This document shows, in pieces, positions 9,549 through 19,482 of a stretch of DNA of 57,361 bases. Location of the stretch: assembly GCA_022781715.1 (NCBI GenBank), contig JALETB010000022.1:1-57361 (forward strand). Direction: 5' to 3'. Below the pieces are notes generated by a model. That model was not told the origin of the DNA. It was given only the letters and a program-made list of their open reading frames with translations, and searched no databases. A program made the position numbers and the translations under genes. Within the stretch, counting starts at the first letter, position 1. Each line of letters opens with the position of its first letter. The stretch is from Clostridiales bacterium. Lineage in GTDB: Bacteria > Bacillota > Clostridia > Christensenellales > Borkfalkiaceae.

Positions 9549-11651
9549 ATGTTAGAAAACCACAAAGAATTCAAAACTTTGGTCGGCGGACGCGAAGTTA
9601 CGGTAGACGTGGGCAAATACGCTCAGCAGGCTAACGGATCGTGTATCGTCAAATGTGGCGAAACCATGGTTATGGTCAACGTTACCATGGCTGCCGAACC
9701 AAGAGCGGGAATGGACTTCTTCCCCCTTTCCGTCGACTATGAAGAGAAAATGTATTCCGTCGGTAAAATCCCCGGCGGTTTCAAAAAGAGAGAGGGCAGA
9801 GCGAGCGATAAGGCTATTCTTGTATCAAGACTTATCGACAGACCCATCAGACCTCTTTTCCCCAAGGGGCTTTTCAATGACGTAACCGTCGTTGCCACCG
9901 CCCTTTCTGTAGATCCCGATATCGCTCCCGAACCGCTTGCGATGCTCGGCAGTTCCATCGCGCTCAGTATTTCCGATATCCCGTGGGCTGGTCCTACCGG
10001 TTCGGTAGTCGTGGGCATCGTCGACGGCGAATACGTTATCAACCCCACCGTCGCTCAGAAAGAGAAGAGTACGCTTGCTCTTAACCTTTCGGGAACGAAG
10101 GACGCTATAATGATGGTTGAAGCGGGCGCGAAGGAAATCGACGACGAAGCAATGGTCGGCGCGATTCTTTTCGGTCACGAAGAAATCAAAAAGCAATGCG
10201 CGTTCATCGAAGGTATCGTTGCCGAATGCGGTAAGAAGAAACTCGAAATGGAACTTTATCACGTTCCCGAAGATCTCGACGCGGCAGTTCGCGCTTACGC
10301 GAGCGAAAAACTCGATTACGCTCTCGACACGTTCGACAGAGTGGAAAGACAAAATCGTCAGGATGAAGTTGAAAAAGACTGTCTCGAACATTTCGCGGAG
10401 CAGTTCCCCGATATGGCGAGAGAAATCAAGGATTCGCTTTACTATATAACCAAGGAAAAAGTCAGAGCGAAGATCACCAACACAGGAGTAAGACCGGACG
10501 GAAGATCGCTCACCGAAATCAGACCTATCTGGTGCGAACACGGAATTCTCCCGAGAGTTCACGGCAGCGCGGTGTTCACGAGAGGAATGACCCAGGTTAT
10601 GACTACCTGTACTTTGGGAACTATTTCCGAAGTTCAGAAACTTGAAGGCCTCGACAACGAAGAATATAAGAGATATATCCACCATTACAACATGCCCGGT
10701 TACGCTTCGGGCGAGGCTAAGCCTTTGAGGAGCCCCGGCAGACGTGAAATCGGTCACGGTGCTTTGGCTGAAAGAGCTCTCGAACCTATGATTCCGTCCG
10801 AGGACGAATTCCCGTACGCAATCAGACTCGTATCCGAAGTTCTTTCCTCCAACGGCTCCACTTCACAGGCTTCCGTCTGCGGCTCCACGCTTGCCCTTAT
10901 GGATGCGGGCGTTCCCATCAAGCGTCCCGTTGCGGGTATCGCTATGGGTCTTATCAAGGATACCGAAAGCGGTAAAATCTCCGTTCTTTCAGATATTCAG
11001 GGCTTAGAGGACTTCCTCGGCGATATGGACTTCAAGGTTGCGGGTACGGTCAACGGTATCACCGCAATCCAGATGGATATTAAGATCAAAGGCATCAGCG
11101 AGGAAATTCTCAGAAAGGCTATCAGGCAGGCGAACGAAGGCAGACACTTCATTCTCGGCAAGATGCTCGAGTGCATTCCTGCTCCCAAAGCCGAACTTTC
11201 CAAATACGCTCCCAAGATTATCTCGTTCAACATCGCAACGGATAAAATCAAGGACGTTATCGGCAGCGGCGGAAAGACGATTAACAAGATTATCGACGAA
11301 ACCGGCGTTAAGATCGACATCAACGACGACGGCAAAGTGTGCATAGCGACTTACGGCGAGGATCTTTCCATGGCGGAAAAGGCTAAGGCTATGATTATGA
11401 GCATTGCGAGAGATCCCGAAGTAGGCGATATGTTTATATCCACGGTCGTGAGAATCCTTCCCAAAGTGGGCGCGTTCTGCGAACTCGCTCCCGGAAAGGA
11501 CGGAATGATTCACATTTCCAAGATGAGCGAAAAGAGAATCAACTCTGTCGACGAAGTTCTCGCTATCGGCGACACCGTTAAAGTCGAAATAATCAAAATC
11601 GGCGAAAAGGGTATCGACCTTAAACTTCTTGAAAAAGTAGTCGCAGAATAA
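9549..11651 (+). CDS. pnp: Polyribonucleotide nucleotidyltransferase (PNPase)
   Basis: RNase PH-like domains, KH (IKDVIGSGGKTINKIIDETGVKIDI), S1 domain; classical rpsO-pnp synteny. Confidence 0.97.
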   Translation: MLENHKEFKTLVGGREVTVDVGKYAQQANGSCIVKCGETMVMVNVTMAAEPRAGMDFFPLSVDYEEKMYSVGKIPGGFKKREGRASDKAILVSRLIDRPIRPLFPKGLFNDVTVVATALSVDPDIAPEPLAMLGSSIALSISDIPWAGPTGSVVVGIVDGEYVINPTVAQKEKSTLALNLSGTKDAIMMVEAGAKEIDDEAMVGAILFGHEEIKKQCAFIEGIVAECGKKKLEMELYHVPEDLDAAVRAYASEKLDYALDTFDRVERQNRQDEVEKDCLEHFAEQFPDMAREIKDSLYYITKEKVRAKITNTGVRPDGRSLTEIRPIWCEHGILPRVHGSAVFTRGMTQVMTTCTLGTISEVQKLEGLDNEEYKRYIHHYNMPGYASGEAKPLRSPGRREIGHGALAERALEPMIPSEDEFPYAIRLVSEVLSSNGSTSQASVCGSTLALMDAGVPIKRPVAGIAMGLIKDTESGKISVLSDIQGLEDFLGDMDFKVAGTVNGITAIQMDIKIKGISEEILRKAIRQANEGRHFILGKMLECIPAPKAELSKYAPKIISFNIATDKIKDVIGSGGKTINKIIDETGVKIDINDDGKVCIATYGEDLSMAEKAKAMIMSIARDPEVGDMFISTVVRILPKVGAFCELAPGKDGMIHISKMSEKRINSVDEVLAIGDTVKVEIIKIGEKGIDLKLLEKVVAE

Positions 11652-11661
11652 TTACAAACCG

Positions 11662-11702
11662 TCGCCGCGGCTTATCCGAAATATGTCGCGGCGATTTTTT
11701 TT
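11662..11702 (+). terminator. Rho-independent terminator after pnp
   Basis: TCGCCGCG...CGCGGCGA then T8. Confidence 0.9.
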
Positions 11703-11773
11703 AACTTCGTTCCGGGGTTTGAATTCTGTGACGGGTTGCGGGTTATAATGCGATAAAAAATATTAAAGTCGGT

Positions 11774-11788
11774 CTATAAGTCGATTAA
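11774..11788 (+). repeat. 15-mer CTATAAGTCGATTAA, copy A
   Basis: Exact match; other copies at 22258, 29443(-), 34817(-). Confidence 0.8.
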
Positions 11789-11892
11789 CGCGAATATATA
11801 TAATTCATCAAATCGTTTGATTTTTAAAATCCGAGCGGAATTATTTAGAGCGACGTTACAACAAAAGCGGGATAATAAAGGAGGTTGGAATA

Positions 11893-12783
11893 ATGCATAT
11901 TATCGACGTTGTTTTGATTTCAATAATCGGGATAATCGAAGGGATAACCGAGTGGTTGCCCATATCGAGTACCGGACATATGATGATTTTCGAGCATTTT
12001 TTCGGCGGAGCGTTCACCGAAGGTTTCTTCACAAGCGACTTCAAAGATATGTTCGAATATCTTATTCAACTCGGAGCGATAATTGCCGTCGTCGTCGCTT
12101 TCTGGAAACGAGTTTTTCCTTTTACGCTTGAAAAACGCGAAAAAATCGGCGAAAACGGACAGACAATAACGAGGAACGCCGTCGCGAGTAAGCCCGAAGT
12201 GTGGCAAACCTGGCTCAAAGTCCTCGTCGCGTGCGTCCCGGCGGTCGTCGCGGTCGTTGCGGATAAATTGTTCGACAACCTCGGTGAAACGGGTAAAATC
12301 ATCGTGGTCGGAGCAATGCTCGCGCTTTACGGCGTCGCGTTCATAGTCGTCGAAAGGCTGCATAAAAACAAAGAGCCGAAAACTGGTACGGTCGGCGAGA
12401 TAACCCTGAAACAAGCATTTTTTATAGGCTGTTTTCAGGTTCTTGCGGCGGTTCCGGGGACGTCTCGTTCGGGCGTCACGATAATCGGCGCGTTGATTTT
12501 AGGTCTTTCGAGAACGGCAGCGGCGGAGTTCACGTTCTTCCTTGCCATTCCCACGATGATCGGCGCAAGCGGATATAAAATTCTGAAATTCATTCTTCGG
12601 GGAGGAGAAATCACCGTTCCGCAGATTTCCGCAATCGCGCTCGGAATGGTCATCGCGTTCGTCGTTTCGCTTTTCGTGATAAAATTCCTCACGGAATTCG
12701 TTAAAAAACACGATTTCGAGCCGTTCGGCTGGTATAGAATAGTTCTCGGTATACTCGTTATAGTTTTGTGTCTTGCGTTCTGA
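11893..12783 (+). CDS. uppP: Undecaprenyl-diphosphatase (UppP/BacA)
   Basis: GIIEGITEWLPISSTGHMMI and PGTSRSGVTI motifs. Confidence 0.95.
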   Translation: MHIIDVVLISIIGIIEGITEWLPISSTGHMMIFEHFFGGAFTEGFFTSDFKDMFEYLIQLGAIIAVVVAFWKRVFPFTLEKREKIGENGQTITRNAVASKPEVWQTWLKVLVACVPAVVAVVADKLFDNLGETGKIIVVGAMLALYGVAFIVVERLHKNKEPKTGTVGEITLKQAFFIGCFQVLAAVPGTSRSGVTIIGALILGLSRTAAAEFTFFLAIPTMIGASGYKILKFILRGGEITVPQISAIALGMVIAFVVSLFVIKFLTEFVKKHDFEPFGWYRIVLGILVIVLCLAF

Positions 12784-12926
12784 CGTCCGGCAAAAATAGT
12801 TTTATAGCTTGCATTCTGAAATCTGAATCGGTTTGTCTGCGTATCAATAACTTTAGAGTCACAACATAAGGGGAAATAGGAATAAAAAAGTAGAAAGTAA
12901 ACAAATAGATAAATCAGGTTTTACTT

Positions 12927-14390
12927 ATGAAGAAAAACTTTGAAATGAATATGTGCGAGGGCAAAATCTTCGGCAAACTGGTGGTTTATGCCCTTCCGTT
13001 AGTTCTGACGAACGTTCTTCAACTTCTGTTCAATGCCGCGGACGTTGCGGTGCTTGGAATTTTCGTCAGCGACGACGCCGTTGCGGCGGTCGGTGCGACG
13101 GGCGCGTTGATAAATCTCATAATCGGCTTATTCGTCGGTCTTTCAGTCGGCGCGAACGTGCTTGTGGCGAGGTTTTCGGGCGAGAAAAACGTCGATTCGG
13201 CGCACAAAACGGTCGGAACTTCGGTTATAGTCAGCCTTATCACGGGCGTAATTCTTGCTTTTATCGGATATTTCTTTGCAGGAACGTTTCTGGAGTGGAC
13301 TAATTGCGATCCGGACGTACTCGGTATGGCGACGAAATATCTGAAGATATACTTTATCGGCATGCCGATAATGATGCTTTACAACTTCTGCGCATCAATT
13401 CTGAGGGCAGTCGGCGACACTATGCGTCCGTTGATTTTCCTTATCATCGGCGGCGTTGTAAATATCGGGCTTAACATTTTTTTCATTCTTGTTCTCGATA
13501 AAACGGTGGAGGGCGTTGCTATAGCAACGGTCGTTTCGCAGGGTATATCGGCGGTTCTGTCGATCATCGTACTTTTAAAAGGTAAAGGCTACGCAAAACT
13601 CGATATGAAGAAGTTCAGAATATACATGTCCGAACTCAAAGAGATGATAAGAATCGGCTTGCCGGCAGGCTTGCAGGGCTGCGTGTTTTCCATTTCCAAC
13701 GTTCTCATTCAGTCCACGATCAACACGTTTTCAAAAACATATATGACGGCGAACACGGTCGCGGGGCAGTTCGACGGATTTATTTATAACGCCATGAATG
13801 CGGTCGCGCTCTCGTGCCTTGCGTTCGTCAGTCAGAATTACGGCGCGAGGAAGTTCGACAGAATAAGGACGGTCGTAAGGCAGTCCGTTCTGCTCGTAAC
13901 GGTGATAGGTCTTGTGATAGGCGGCGGGATAATTTTGTTCTCGGCGCAACTTTGCGGGCTTATAACCGACGACCCGGAAATAATAAGAATCGCTCAGAAC
14001 AGGCTTTATATTCTCGCTTCCACCTATTTCACGTGCGGCATAATGGACGTTTTGAGCAATTTTATGCGCGGACTGGGCAAATCGACCACGGCGATGATAG
14101 TCAGCCTTTCGGGCAGTTGTCTGTTCAGAATAATCTGGCTCAAAACGGTGTATCTGTTAAATCCGACGATCGAAATGGTTTACATCGTTTATCCGATAAG
14201 TTGGGTGCTGACGATAGGCGTTTATATGATAATGTATTTCCCGACGCTTAACCGCGCTAAAAGGGAAGTTGCAAAAGCAGAAGCGGAAGCCGGGAATAAA
14301 AAAACCGAAAAGACGGAACTTGAAAACAAAGAAATCGAGAACAGGGAACTCGAGGAGGCGGACGCTGTCGCGGAAGCGGAAAAATGTTAA
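12927..14390 (+). CDS. MATE family efflux transporter
   Basis: MatE fold, 12 TM; Glu-rich C-terminal tail. Confidence 0.9.
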   Translation: MKKNFEMNMCEGKIFGKLVVYALPLVLTNVLQLLFNAADVAVLGIFVSDDAVAAVGATGALINLIIGLFVGLSVGANVLVARFSGEKNVDSAHKTVGTSVIVSLITGVILAFIGYFFAGTFLEWTNCDPDVLGMATKYLKIYFIGMPIMMLYNFCASILRAVGDTMRPLIFLIIGGVVNIGLNIFFILVLDKTVEGVAIATVVSQGISAVLSIIVLLKGKGYAKLDMKKFRIYMSELKEMIRIGLPAGLQGCVFSISNVLIQSTINTFSKTYMTANTVAGQFDGFIYNAMNAVALSCLAFVSQNYGARKFDRIRTVVRQSVLLVTVIGLVIGGGIILFSAQLCGLITDDPEIIRIAQNRLYILASTYFTCGIMDVLSNFMRGLGKSTTAMIVSLSGSCLFRIIWLKTVYLLNPTIEMVYIVYPISWVLTIGVYMIMYFPTLNRAKREVAKAEAEAGNKKTEKTELENKEIENRELEEADAVAEAEKC

Positions 14391-14433
14391 AAAATTTGTA
14401 TAAAACGCAAAGTAAATACTGAAGAGGTTACAA

Positions 14434-15434
14434 ATGAAATATCAGGTTTTATACAATCCTAAAGCAGGAAACGGAACGGGCGAAACCAAAACCAAAAACA
14501 TCGAAAAATACCTTCCGGGCGGAGAAATCGTCTATTACGACCTTACGCAGAACAACACGGCGGAACTCATCGCCAAGTTTCCCTTATGCGACAAAATCGT
14601 CATTTCCGGCGGCGACGGAACGCTCAATCGCTTCATAAACGACACCGCGGATATGGAAATTTTGCACGACGTTTATTATTTCGCGACGGGTAGCGGAAAC
14701 GACTTTATACACGACCTCGGCGGCAACAAAGATGACGCGCCGGTGCTTATCAACGAGTACATAAAAGATTTGCCGAAGTTACGGTCAACGGCAAAACTTA
14801 TAAATTCCTTAACGGGGTAGGGTACGGAATCGACGGATACTGCTGCGAATTCGGCGATCAGTTGCGTGAAAAATCGGACAAACCCGTCAATTACGCGGGC
14901 ATCGCGATAAAGGGTTTGCTTTTCCATTTCAAACCGAGAAACGCCGAAATAGAAGTGGACGGCAAGAAGTATACCTTCAAAAAAGTGTGGCTCGCACCCA
15001 CCATGCACGGCAGATTTTACGGCGGCGGAATGAACATCACTCCCGCTCAGGACAGGCTTAAATGCGAAACGGAAACCTGCGGCGTGCTTCACGGCTCGGG
15101 CAAACTTAAAACGCTCATGGTTTTCCCGTCCATTTTCAAGGGCAAACACGTCAAACACACGGAAATGTTCACGCCCCTTTGCGGCAACAGAATAACCGTA
15201 AAGTTCGATAAACCCACGGCTGTGCAGATCGACGGCGAAACCATTCTCGGAGTAACCGAATATTCGATAGCGTCGAGGGCGGTCGTGAAAGCGGCGAAGG
15301 CGGAAAGCGACGTCGGCTGGCATCCCGAAAACCCGATTCGTACATTGTTTATCGGGATAAAAAGACGCAACGAAACAGACTGCAACGCGGAAATAAGACG
15401 AAAGTTGAGATTTTTGTTAAATTTTTCAAAATAA
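14434..15434 (+). pseudogene. Diacylglycerol kinase/lipid kinase-like gene split by a -1 frameshift near nt 14775
   Basis: Frame 1 (14434-14820) carries YNPKAGNGTG and ISGGDGTLNRF...GSGNDF; the same protein continues in another frame as EVTVNGKTYKFLNGVGYGIDGYCCEFGDQLREKSDKPVNYAGIAIKGLL... Confidence 0.85.
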
Positions 15435-15506
15435 TTGGCAAAACCCCTTGAAAAATTTCCGGTTATGGTTTAGAATATAATAAAGAAAAAACGGAGGAAC
15501 GTTTTA

Positions 15507-15905
15507 ATGATAAAACTTATTTATGGCCCGAAAGGCTTTGGCAAAACTAAAATCATAATGGACGATATCAACGTCGCCGCAGAAAAAGCGAAAGGCAACG
15601 TCGTTTTTATAACCGATAAATCTATTTGTTCGGTATCGATAAACATTAACGTAAGATGCGTATATACCGATGAATACGGAATTTCTTCCGTCGAAGCGTT
15701 GAAGGGCTTCATTATGGGCCTTATTGCGGGCAACAGCGATATCGAAGCGATTTTCATCGACGGTATCTTAAGAATTGCCGATTGTAAACTCGGCGACCTC
15801 GAAGATCTCTTCGCGGCGATCAAAAAGGTCGAAGGCGTTAAGTTCGAAATGACGGTCAGCGCGGAAAAGGCAGACCTTCCTAAGTTCATGCTCGAATATG
15901 TGTAA
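15507..15905 (+). CDS. Small P-loop ATP-binding protein of unknown function
   Basis: Walker A-like GPKGFGKTK at the N-terminus, Walker B-like IEAIFIDG. Confidence 0.65.
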   Translation: MIKLIYGPKGFGKTKIIMDDINVAAEKAKGNVVFITDKSICSVSININVRCVYTDEYGISSVEALKGFIMGLIAGNSDIEAIFIDGILRIADCKLGDLEDLFAAIKKVEGVKFEMTVSAEKADLPKFMLEYV

Positions 15906-15935
15906 TAACCGGCGCGATAACAAATAAATAAAAGC

Positions 15936-15970
15936 GAGGCGGATTTCCGTAAAAGATTTCCGCCTTTTTT
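15936..15970 (+). terminator. Rho-independent terminator
   Basis: AGGCGGA...TCCGCCT then T-run. Confidence 0.8.
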
Positions 15971-15975
15971 ATTGT

Positions 15976-16004
15976 TTGACAAACAGTCGGAATTAATATA
16001 TAAT
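15976..16004 (+). promoter_or_regulatory. Sigma70/A-type promoter
   Basis: TTGACA - 17 nt - TATAAT, immediately upstream of the 16035 CDS. Confidence 0.85.
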
Positions 16005-16034
16005 AAACGAAAACACGTTAGAAAGGAAAGAATT

Positions 16035-16766
16035 ATGAAGCAGGTAAAAACGCCGGCAACTTCCGAAGAAGTGAAGCCCGCAGAATTAAAAGAAGAGCAG
16101 CAAAGCGTAAAAATTTATCCGGACATCAATTATAACAGAAAAGAACGCCGCAAATCGCTTATTTACGGCGCGCTTCTGGTCGTTCTGATGGGCGGAATGG
16201 GCGCGAGTATATTTATTCAGGGCTTGAACAATCCCGAATCCGGCACCGTAGGTTATCTCATGGGCGCGATAATGCTCATTTTCGTGATTATATTTTTATC
16301 GATGATTCCGTCGTCGTTCAAACAGTACCCGGTAGACGGCAAGCCGCTTATCGAAATCACACCCAAGGCGATAACGATTAACGGCGAAACGAAGAAAATT
16401 TCGGATATTCTCGAGGTTCGTCTCACGATAACTCTCGCTCCCGTCGGGAATAAAGAGGAAAACGAAAAGTACGTTGAATCGCTTCTTGATAAAGAACCCG
16501 CAAAACACGTCACCGGCAACGTAGATTTCGCGGTTAAAGCAATCGGCAAAAAAGGCGAAACAACCAAAACGCTTTTCACCACGGTCGCCGATTCTTACGA
16601 AGCCCTCGTCGCGCTTTATCAGGCGGGCGTTAAGCATTACAGCATAGTGTATTCGCTCAAAAAAATAGCGAAAACCTCGCGTTACAATCTCGGTGAAACG
16701 GTTACGGAAGAGGGTGTGAAACTTTCCGAACTTTCCAAAAAGGACAGAATGAAACAACTGTTCTGA
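16035..16766 (+). CDS. Hypothetical membrane protein
   Basis: ATG with upstream GAAAGGAAAG; two N-terminal hydrophobic segments. Confidence 0.7.
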   Translation: MKQVKTPATSEEVKPAELKEEQQSVKIYPDINYNRKERRKSLIYGALLVVLMGGMGASIFIQGLNNPESGTVGYLMGAIMLIFVIIFLSMIPSSFKQYPVDGKPLIEITPKAITINGETKKISDILEVRLTITLAPVGNKEENEKYVESLLDKEPAKHVTGNVDFAVKAIGKKGETTKTLFTTVADSYEALVALYQAGVKHYSIVYSLKKIAKTSRYNLGETVTEEGVKLSELSKKDRMKQLF

Positions 16767-16787
16767 AAAAATTATCGAAAAACACTG

Positions 16788-16813
16788 AAAAGCGGCTTAA
16801 AACGCCGCTTTTT
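16788..16813 (+). terminator. Rho-independent terminator
   Basis: AAAAGCGGC-TTAAAAC-GCCGCTTTTT. Confidence 0.9.
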
Positions 16814-16815
16814 GT

Positions 16816-16844
16816 TTGACTTTTTTTGCGTACAGCGGTATAAT
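16816..16844 (+). promoter_or_regulatory. Sigma70/A-type promoter
   Basis: TTGACT - 17 nt - TATAAT upstream of the AbrB-like gene. Confidence 0.85.
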
Positions 16845-16889
16845 CGACGGGTATGAATAGTATGAAAAGTATAACGAAACTTACGCGGG

Positions 16890-17138
16890 GTGACGGATAT
16901 GCCTAAGGGAAAACAAATTCTCGCTAAAAACGCGGAAAAAAGAGTTTTCGGCACGGCAAAAGTCGGCGAAAAAGGGCAGATAGTTATCCCTAAGGAAGCG
17001 AGAGAGGCTTTCGGGATAGAATCGGGCGACACAATGCTTATTTTCGGCGATATTTCGTGCGGAATAGTAATCACAAAACTCGACGTTTTAAACAAAACGG
17101 CGAACGAAATTATAGAAAAAATAAAGGAAAACAAATAG
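16890..17138 (+). CDS. AbrB/SpoVT-type DNA-binding regulator
   Basis: SpoVT-AbrB swapped-hairpin signature GTAKVGEKGQIVIPKEAREAFGIESGDTMLIFGD. Confidence 0.9.
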   Translation: MTDMPKGKQILAKNAEKRVFGTAKVGEKGQIVIPKEAREAFGIESGDTMLIFGDISCGIVITKLDVLNKTANEIIEKIKENK

Positions 17139-17140
17139 AA

Positions 17141-18421
17141 ATGAGCATACTTAACGCTTATAAAGAACTGGGAATTTCAGACGAGGTTTATTCCTTTGGC
17201 GAAAAAATACTCGAATCGTTAAAGGATAGGTTCGATAAAATCGATAAAATAGCGGAGTACAATCAGTGCAAAGTGCTTGCCGCGATGAAGAAAAACAGAG
17301 TAGACGCGGCTTGCTTTGCCGCTTCCACGGGCTACGGCTACAACGACCTTGGCAGAGATAAAATAGAAAGGGTTTACGCCGATACGTTCCACACCGAAGC
17401 CGCGCTTGTCCGCCCGCAGATAGTTTGCGGCACGCACGCTTTAACCGTCGCGCTTTCGGCGAATCTGCTCCCCGGCGACGAGCTTTTGTCCCCCGTCGGC
17501 AAGCCTTACGACACGCTCGAAGAGGTTATCGGCATCAGAGAGAGCAAGTGTTCGCTCAAAGAATACGGCGTTACTTATAAGCAGGTGGACCTTTTGCCGG
17601 ACGGAACTTTCGATTACGACAATATTGCACTCGCGATAGGCGAAAAGACGAAACTCGTGACCATTCAACGCAGTAAAGGTTATCAGACACGCCCCACTTT
17701 TTCGGTTAAGCAGATAGGCGAACTTATCGCTTTCGTGAAGAAAATCAAACCGGACGTGATCGTTATGGTCGACAACTGCTACGGCGAATTCGTTGAGGAA
17801 ATCGAGCCGTCGGATGTCGGCGCGGATATGACGGTCGGCTCGCTCATCAAAAACCCGGGCGGCGGTTTAGCCCCCGTCGGCGGGTATATCTGCGGTACGC
17901 AGGAATGTGTGGACAGATGCGCATACAGGCTTTCCGCTCCGGGGTTGGGGCAGGAAGTAGGCGCGAGTCTCGGCGTTATGCAAAGTTTTTATCAGGGATT
18001 TTTCCTTGCGCCCACGGTTGTTTCGGGTGCGGAAAAGGGCGCGATTTTCGCCGCGGAAATTTACGAAAGGCTCGGATTCAAGGTCTTTCCGCCGGCAAGC
18101 GAAGAACGTCACGATATAATTCAGGCAATCGAACTCGGCAGCAAAGAGGGGATGATTGCTTTCTGCAAAGGAATTCAGGCTTCCGCGCCGGTTGACAGTT
18201 ACGTAACGCCTATTCCGTGGGAAATGCCGGGCTATGAAAGCGAAGTTATAATGGCGGCGGGCGCGTTCATTCAGGGTTCGTCCATCGAACTTTCCGCCGA
18301 CGGACCGATAAGAGAGCCTTATGCGGTGTTCTTTCAGGGCGGCTTGACCTGGTATCACGCAAAAATAGGTATTCTCACATCCTTGCAGGAAATGCTCAAT
18401 GCAGGGCTTGCAAAACTCTGA
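17141..18421 (+). CDS. Methionine gamma-lyase / aluminium-resistance family PLP protein
   Basis: FAASTGYGYNDLGRDKIERVYADTFHTEAALVRPQIVCGTHAL; characteristic ALUMINUM_RESIST family sequence. Confidence 0.85.
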   Translation: MSILNAYKELGISDEVYSFGEKILESLKDRFDKIDKIAEYNQCKVLAAMKKNRVDAACFAASTGYGYNDLGRDKIERVYADTFHTEAALVRPQIVCGTHALTVALSANLLPGDELLSPVGKPYDTLEEVIGIRESKCSLKEYGVTYKQVDLLPDGTFDYDNIALAIGEKTKLVTIQRSKGYQTRPTFSVKQIGELIAFVKKIKPDVIVMVDNCYGEFVEEIEPSDVGADMTVGSLIKNPGGGLAPVGGYICGTQECVDRCAYRLSAPGLGQEVGASLGVMQSFYQGFFLAPTVVSGAEKGAIFAAEIYERLGFKVFPPASEERHDIIQAIELGSKEGMIAFCKGIQASAPVDSYVTPIPWEMPGYESEVIMAAGAFIQGSSIELSADGPIREPYAVFFQGGLTWYHAKIGILTSLQEMLNAGLAKL

Positions 18422-18480
18422 GGTCAAAACTTTGAGTGTATTTAAAATCGAACAATTAAAATAATGGAGAACAAAAGATA

Positions 18481-19401
18481 ATGTGGTTTTTACTCGCGCT
18501 CATCGCGCTTGTTTGTTGGAGCGGATCCGATCTGTTTTCAAAAATCGGTTCCAAGCCGGACGATAAATTCAGCCAGTGGAAAATGGTCGTCGCAGTCGGT
18601 CTTGTAATGGGCATTCACGCAGGTATCGAAATAGTATTTTTTAAAGTGCCGTTTTCGCTTGAAGCAATGTGGACTTATCTGCCCGCGTCCTTATGTTATA
18701 TTTCCTCGATGTTTATCGGGTATATCGGGCTGAGGTATATCGAACTTTCCATTTCCTCGCCTATATGCAACACGTCGGGAGCGTTTGCATCGCTCTTCCT
18801 TATCATATTTTTTGCGGACAGAGCGGGCATCGAAAGCCAGACGCAACTCGTGATGACGATTGTGGGAATAATAGTGTGCGCGCTCGGCGTAACGGGTCTC
18901 GGTTTTGCCGAAATGAGCGAAGACGACGAAATAAGAGCGCGCAGACAGGAAACAGCGAACGTGAAATACAGCAAAAGTTGGCTCGCGCTCGCGATTCCCA
19001 TAATTTATTGTTTTATCGACGCGGCGGGAACGGTCGCCGATTCGTTTATTCTCGACGTACTTGACGAGGACGTGGCGAATGTCGCTTATGAACTCACGTT
19101 CCTTCTTTGCGGAATAGTCGCCGCGATTTACGCGTTTGCTATCAAAAAGGACAAGCCGACGGTAAAACGCGAAGCCCCGAAACTTATCGGAGCGATCAGC
19201 GAAACGGTGGGGCAATTTGCTTATATTTCCGCCATTGCGGCAAACACCGTGGCAGCAGCGCCGATAATTTCCTGTTATTGCGTGCTTTCGGTTGTGTGGA
19301 GCGCGATATTCCTCAAAGAAAGATTGTCGTGGAAGCATTACGCGGCGATTGCGATAACTGTCGTCGGAATTGCCGTTCTCGGTATATTCGGCGGGGAATA
19401 A
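18481..19401 (+). CDS. DMT/EamA-like transporter
   Basis: About 10 TM, two EamA-like halves, terminal FLKERLSWKHYAAIAITVVGI. Confidence 0.75.
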   Translation: MWFLLALIALVCWSGSDLFSKIGSKPDDKFSQWKMVVAVGLVMGIHAGIEIVFFKVPFSLEAMWTYLPASLCYISSMFIGYIGLRYIELSISSPICNTSGAFASLFLIIFFADRAGIESQTQLVMTIVGIIVCALGVTGLGFAEMSEDDEIRARRQETANVKYSKSWLALAIPIIYCFIDAAGTVADSFILDVLDEDVANVAYELTFLLCGIVAAIYAFAIKKDKPTVKREAPKLIGAISETVGQFAYISAIAANTVAAAPIISCYCVLSVVWSAIFLKERLSWKHYAAIAITVVGIAVLGIFGGE

Positions 19402-19424
19402 GCGGCAAAAGTTTATAATAATAG

Positions 19425-19462
19425 CGGCGGCGGATTGTCCAAAAGCAATCCGCCGCCGTTTT
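19425..19462. terminator. Terminator between convergent genes
   Basis: CGGCGGCGGATTG / CAATCCGCCGCCG perfect 13-bp stem then TTTT. Confidence 0.85.
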
Positions 19463-19482
19463 AGCGTTACGGTTAAAATGAT

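Noticed and set aside
14760-14790. Programmed -1 ribosomal frameshift in the lipid kinase gene
   Set aside because: No in-frame slippery heptamer at the junction and lipid kinases are not known to use frameshifting; indel more likely
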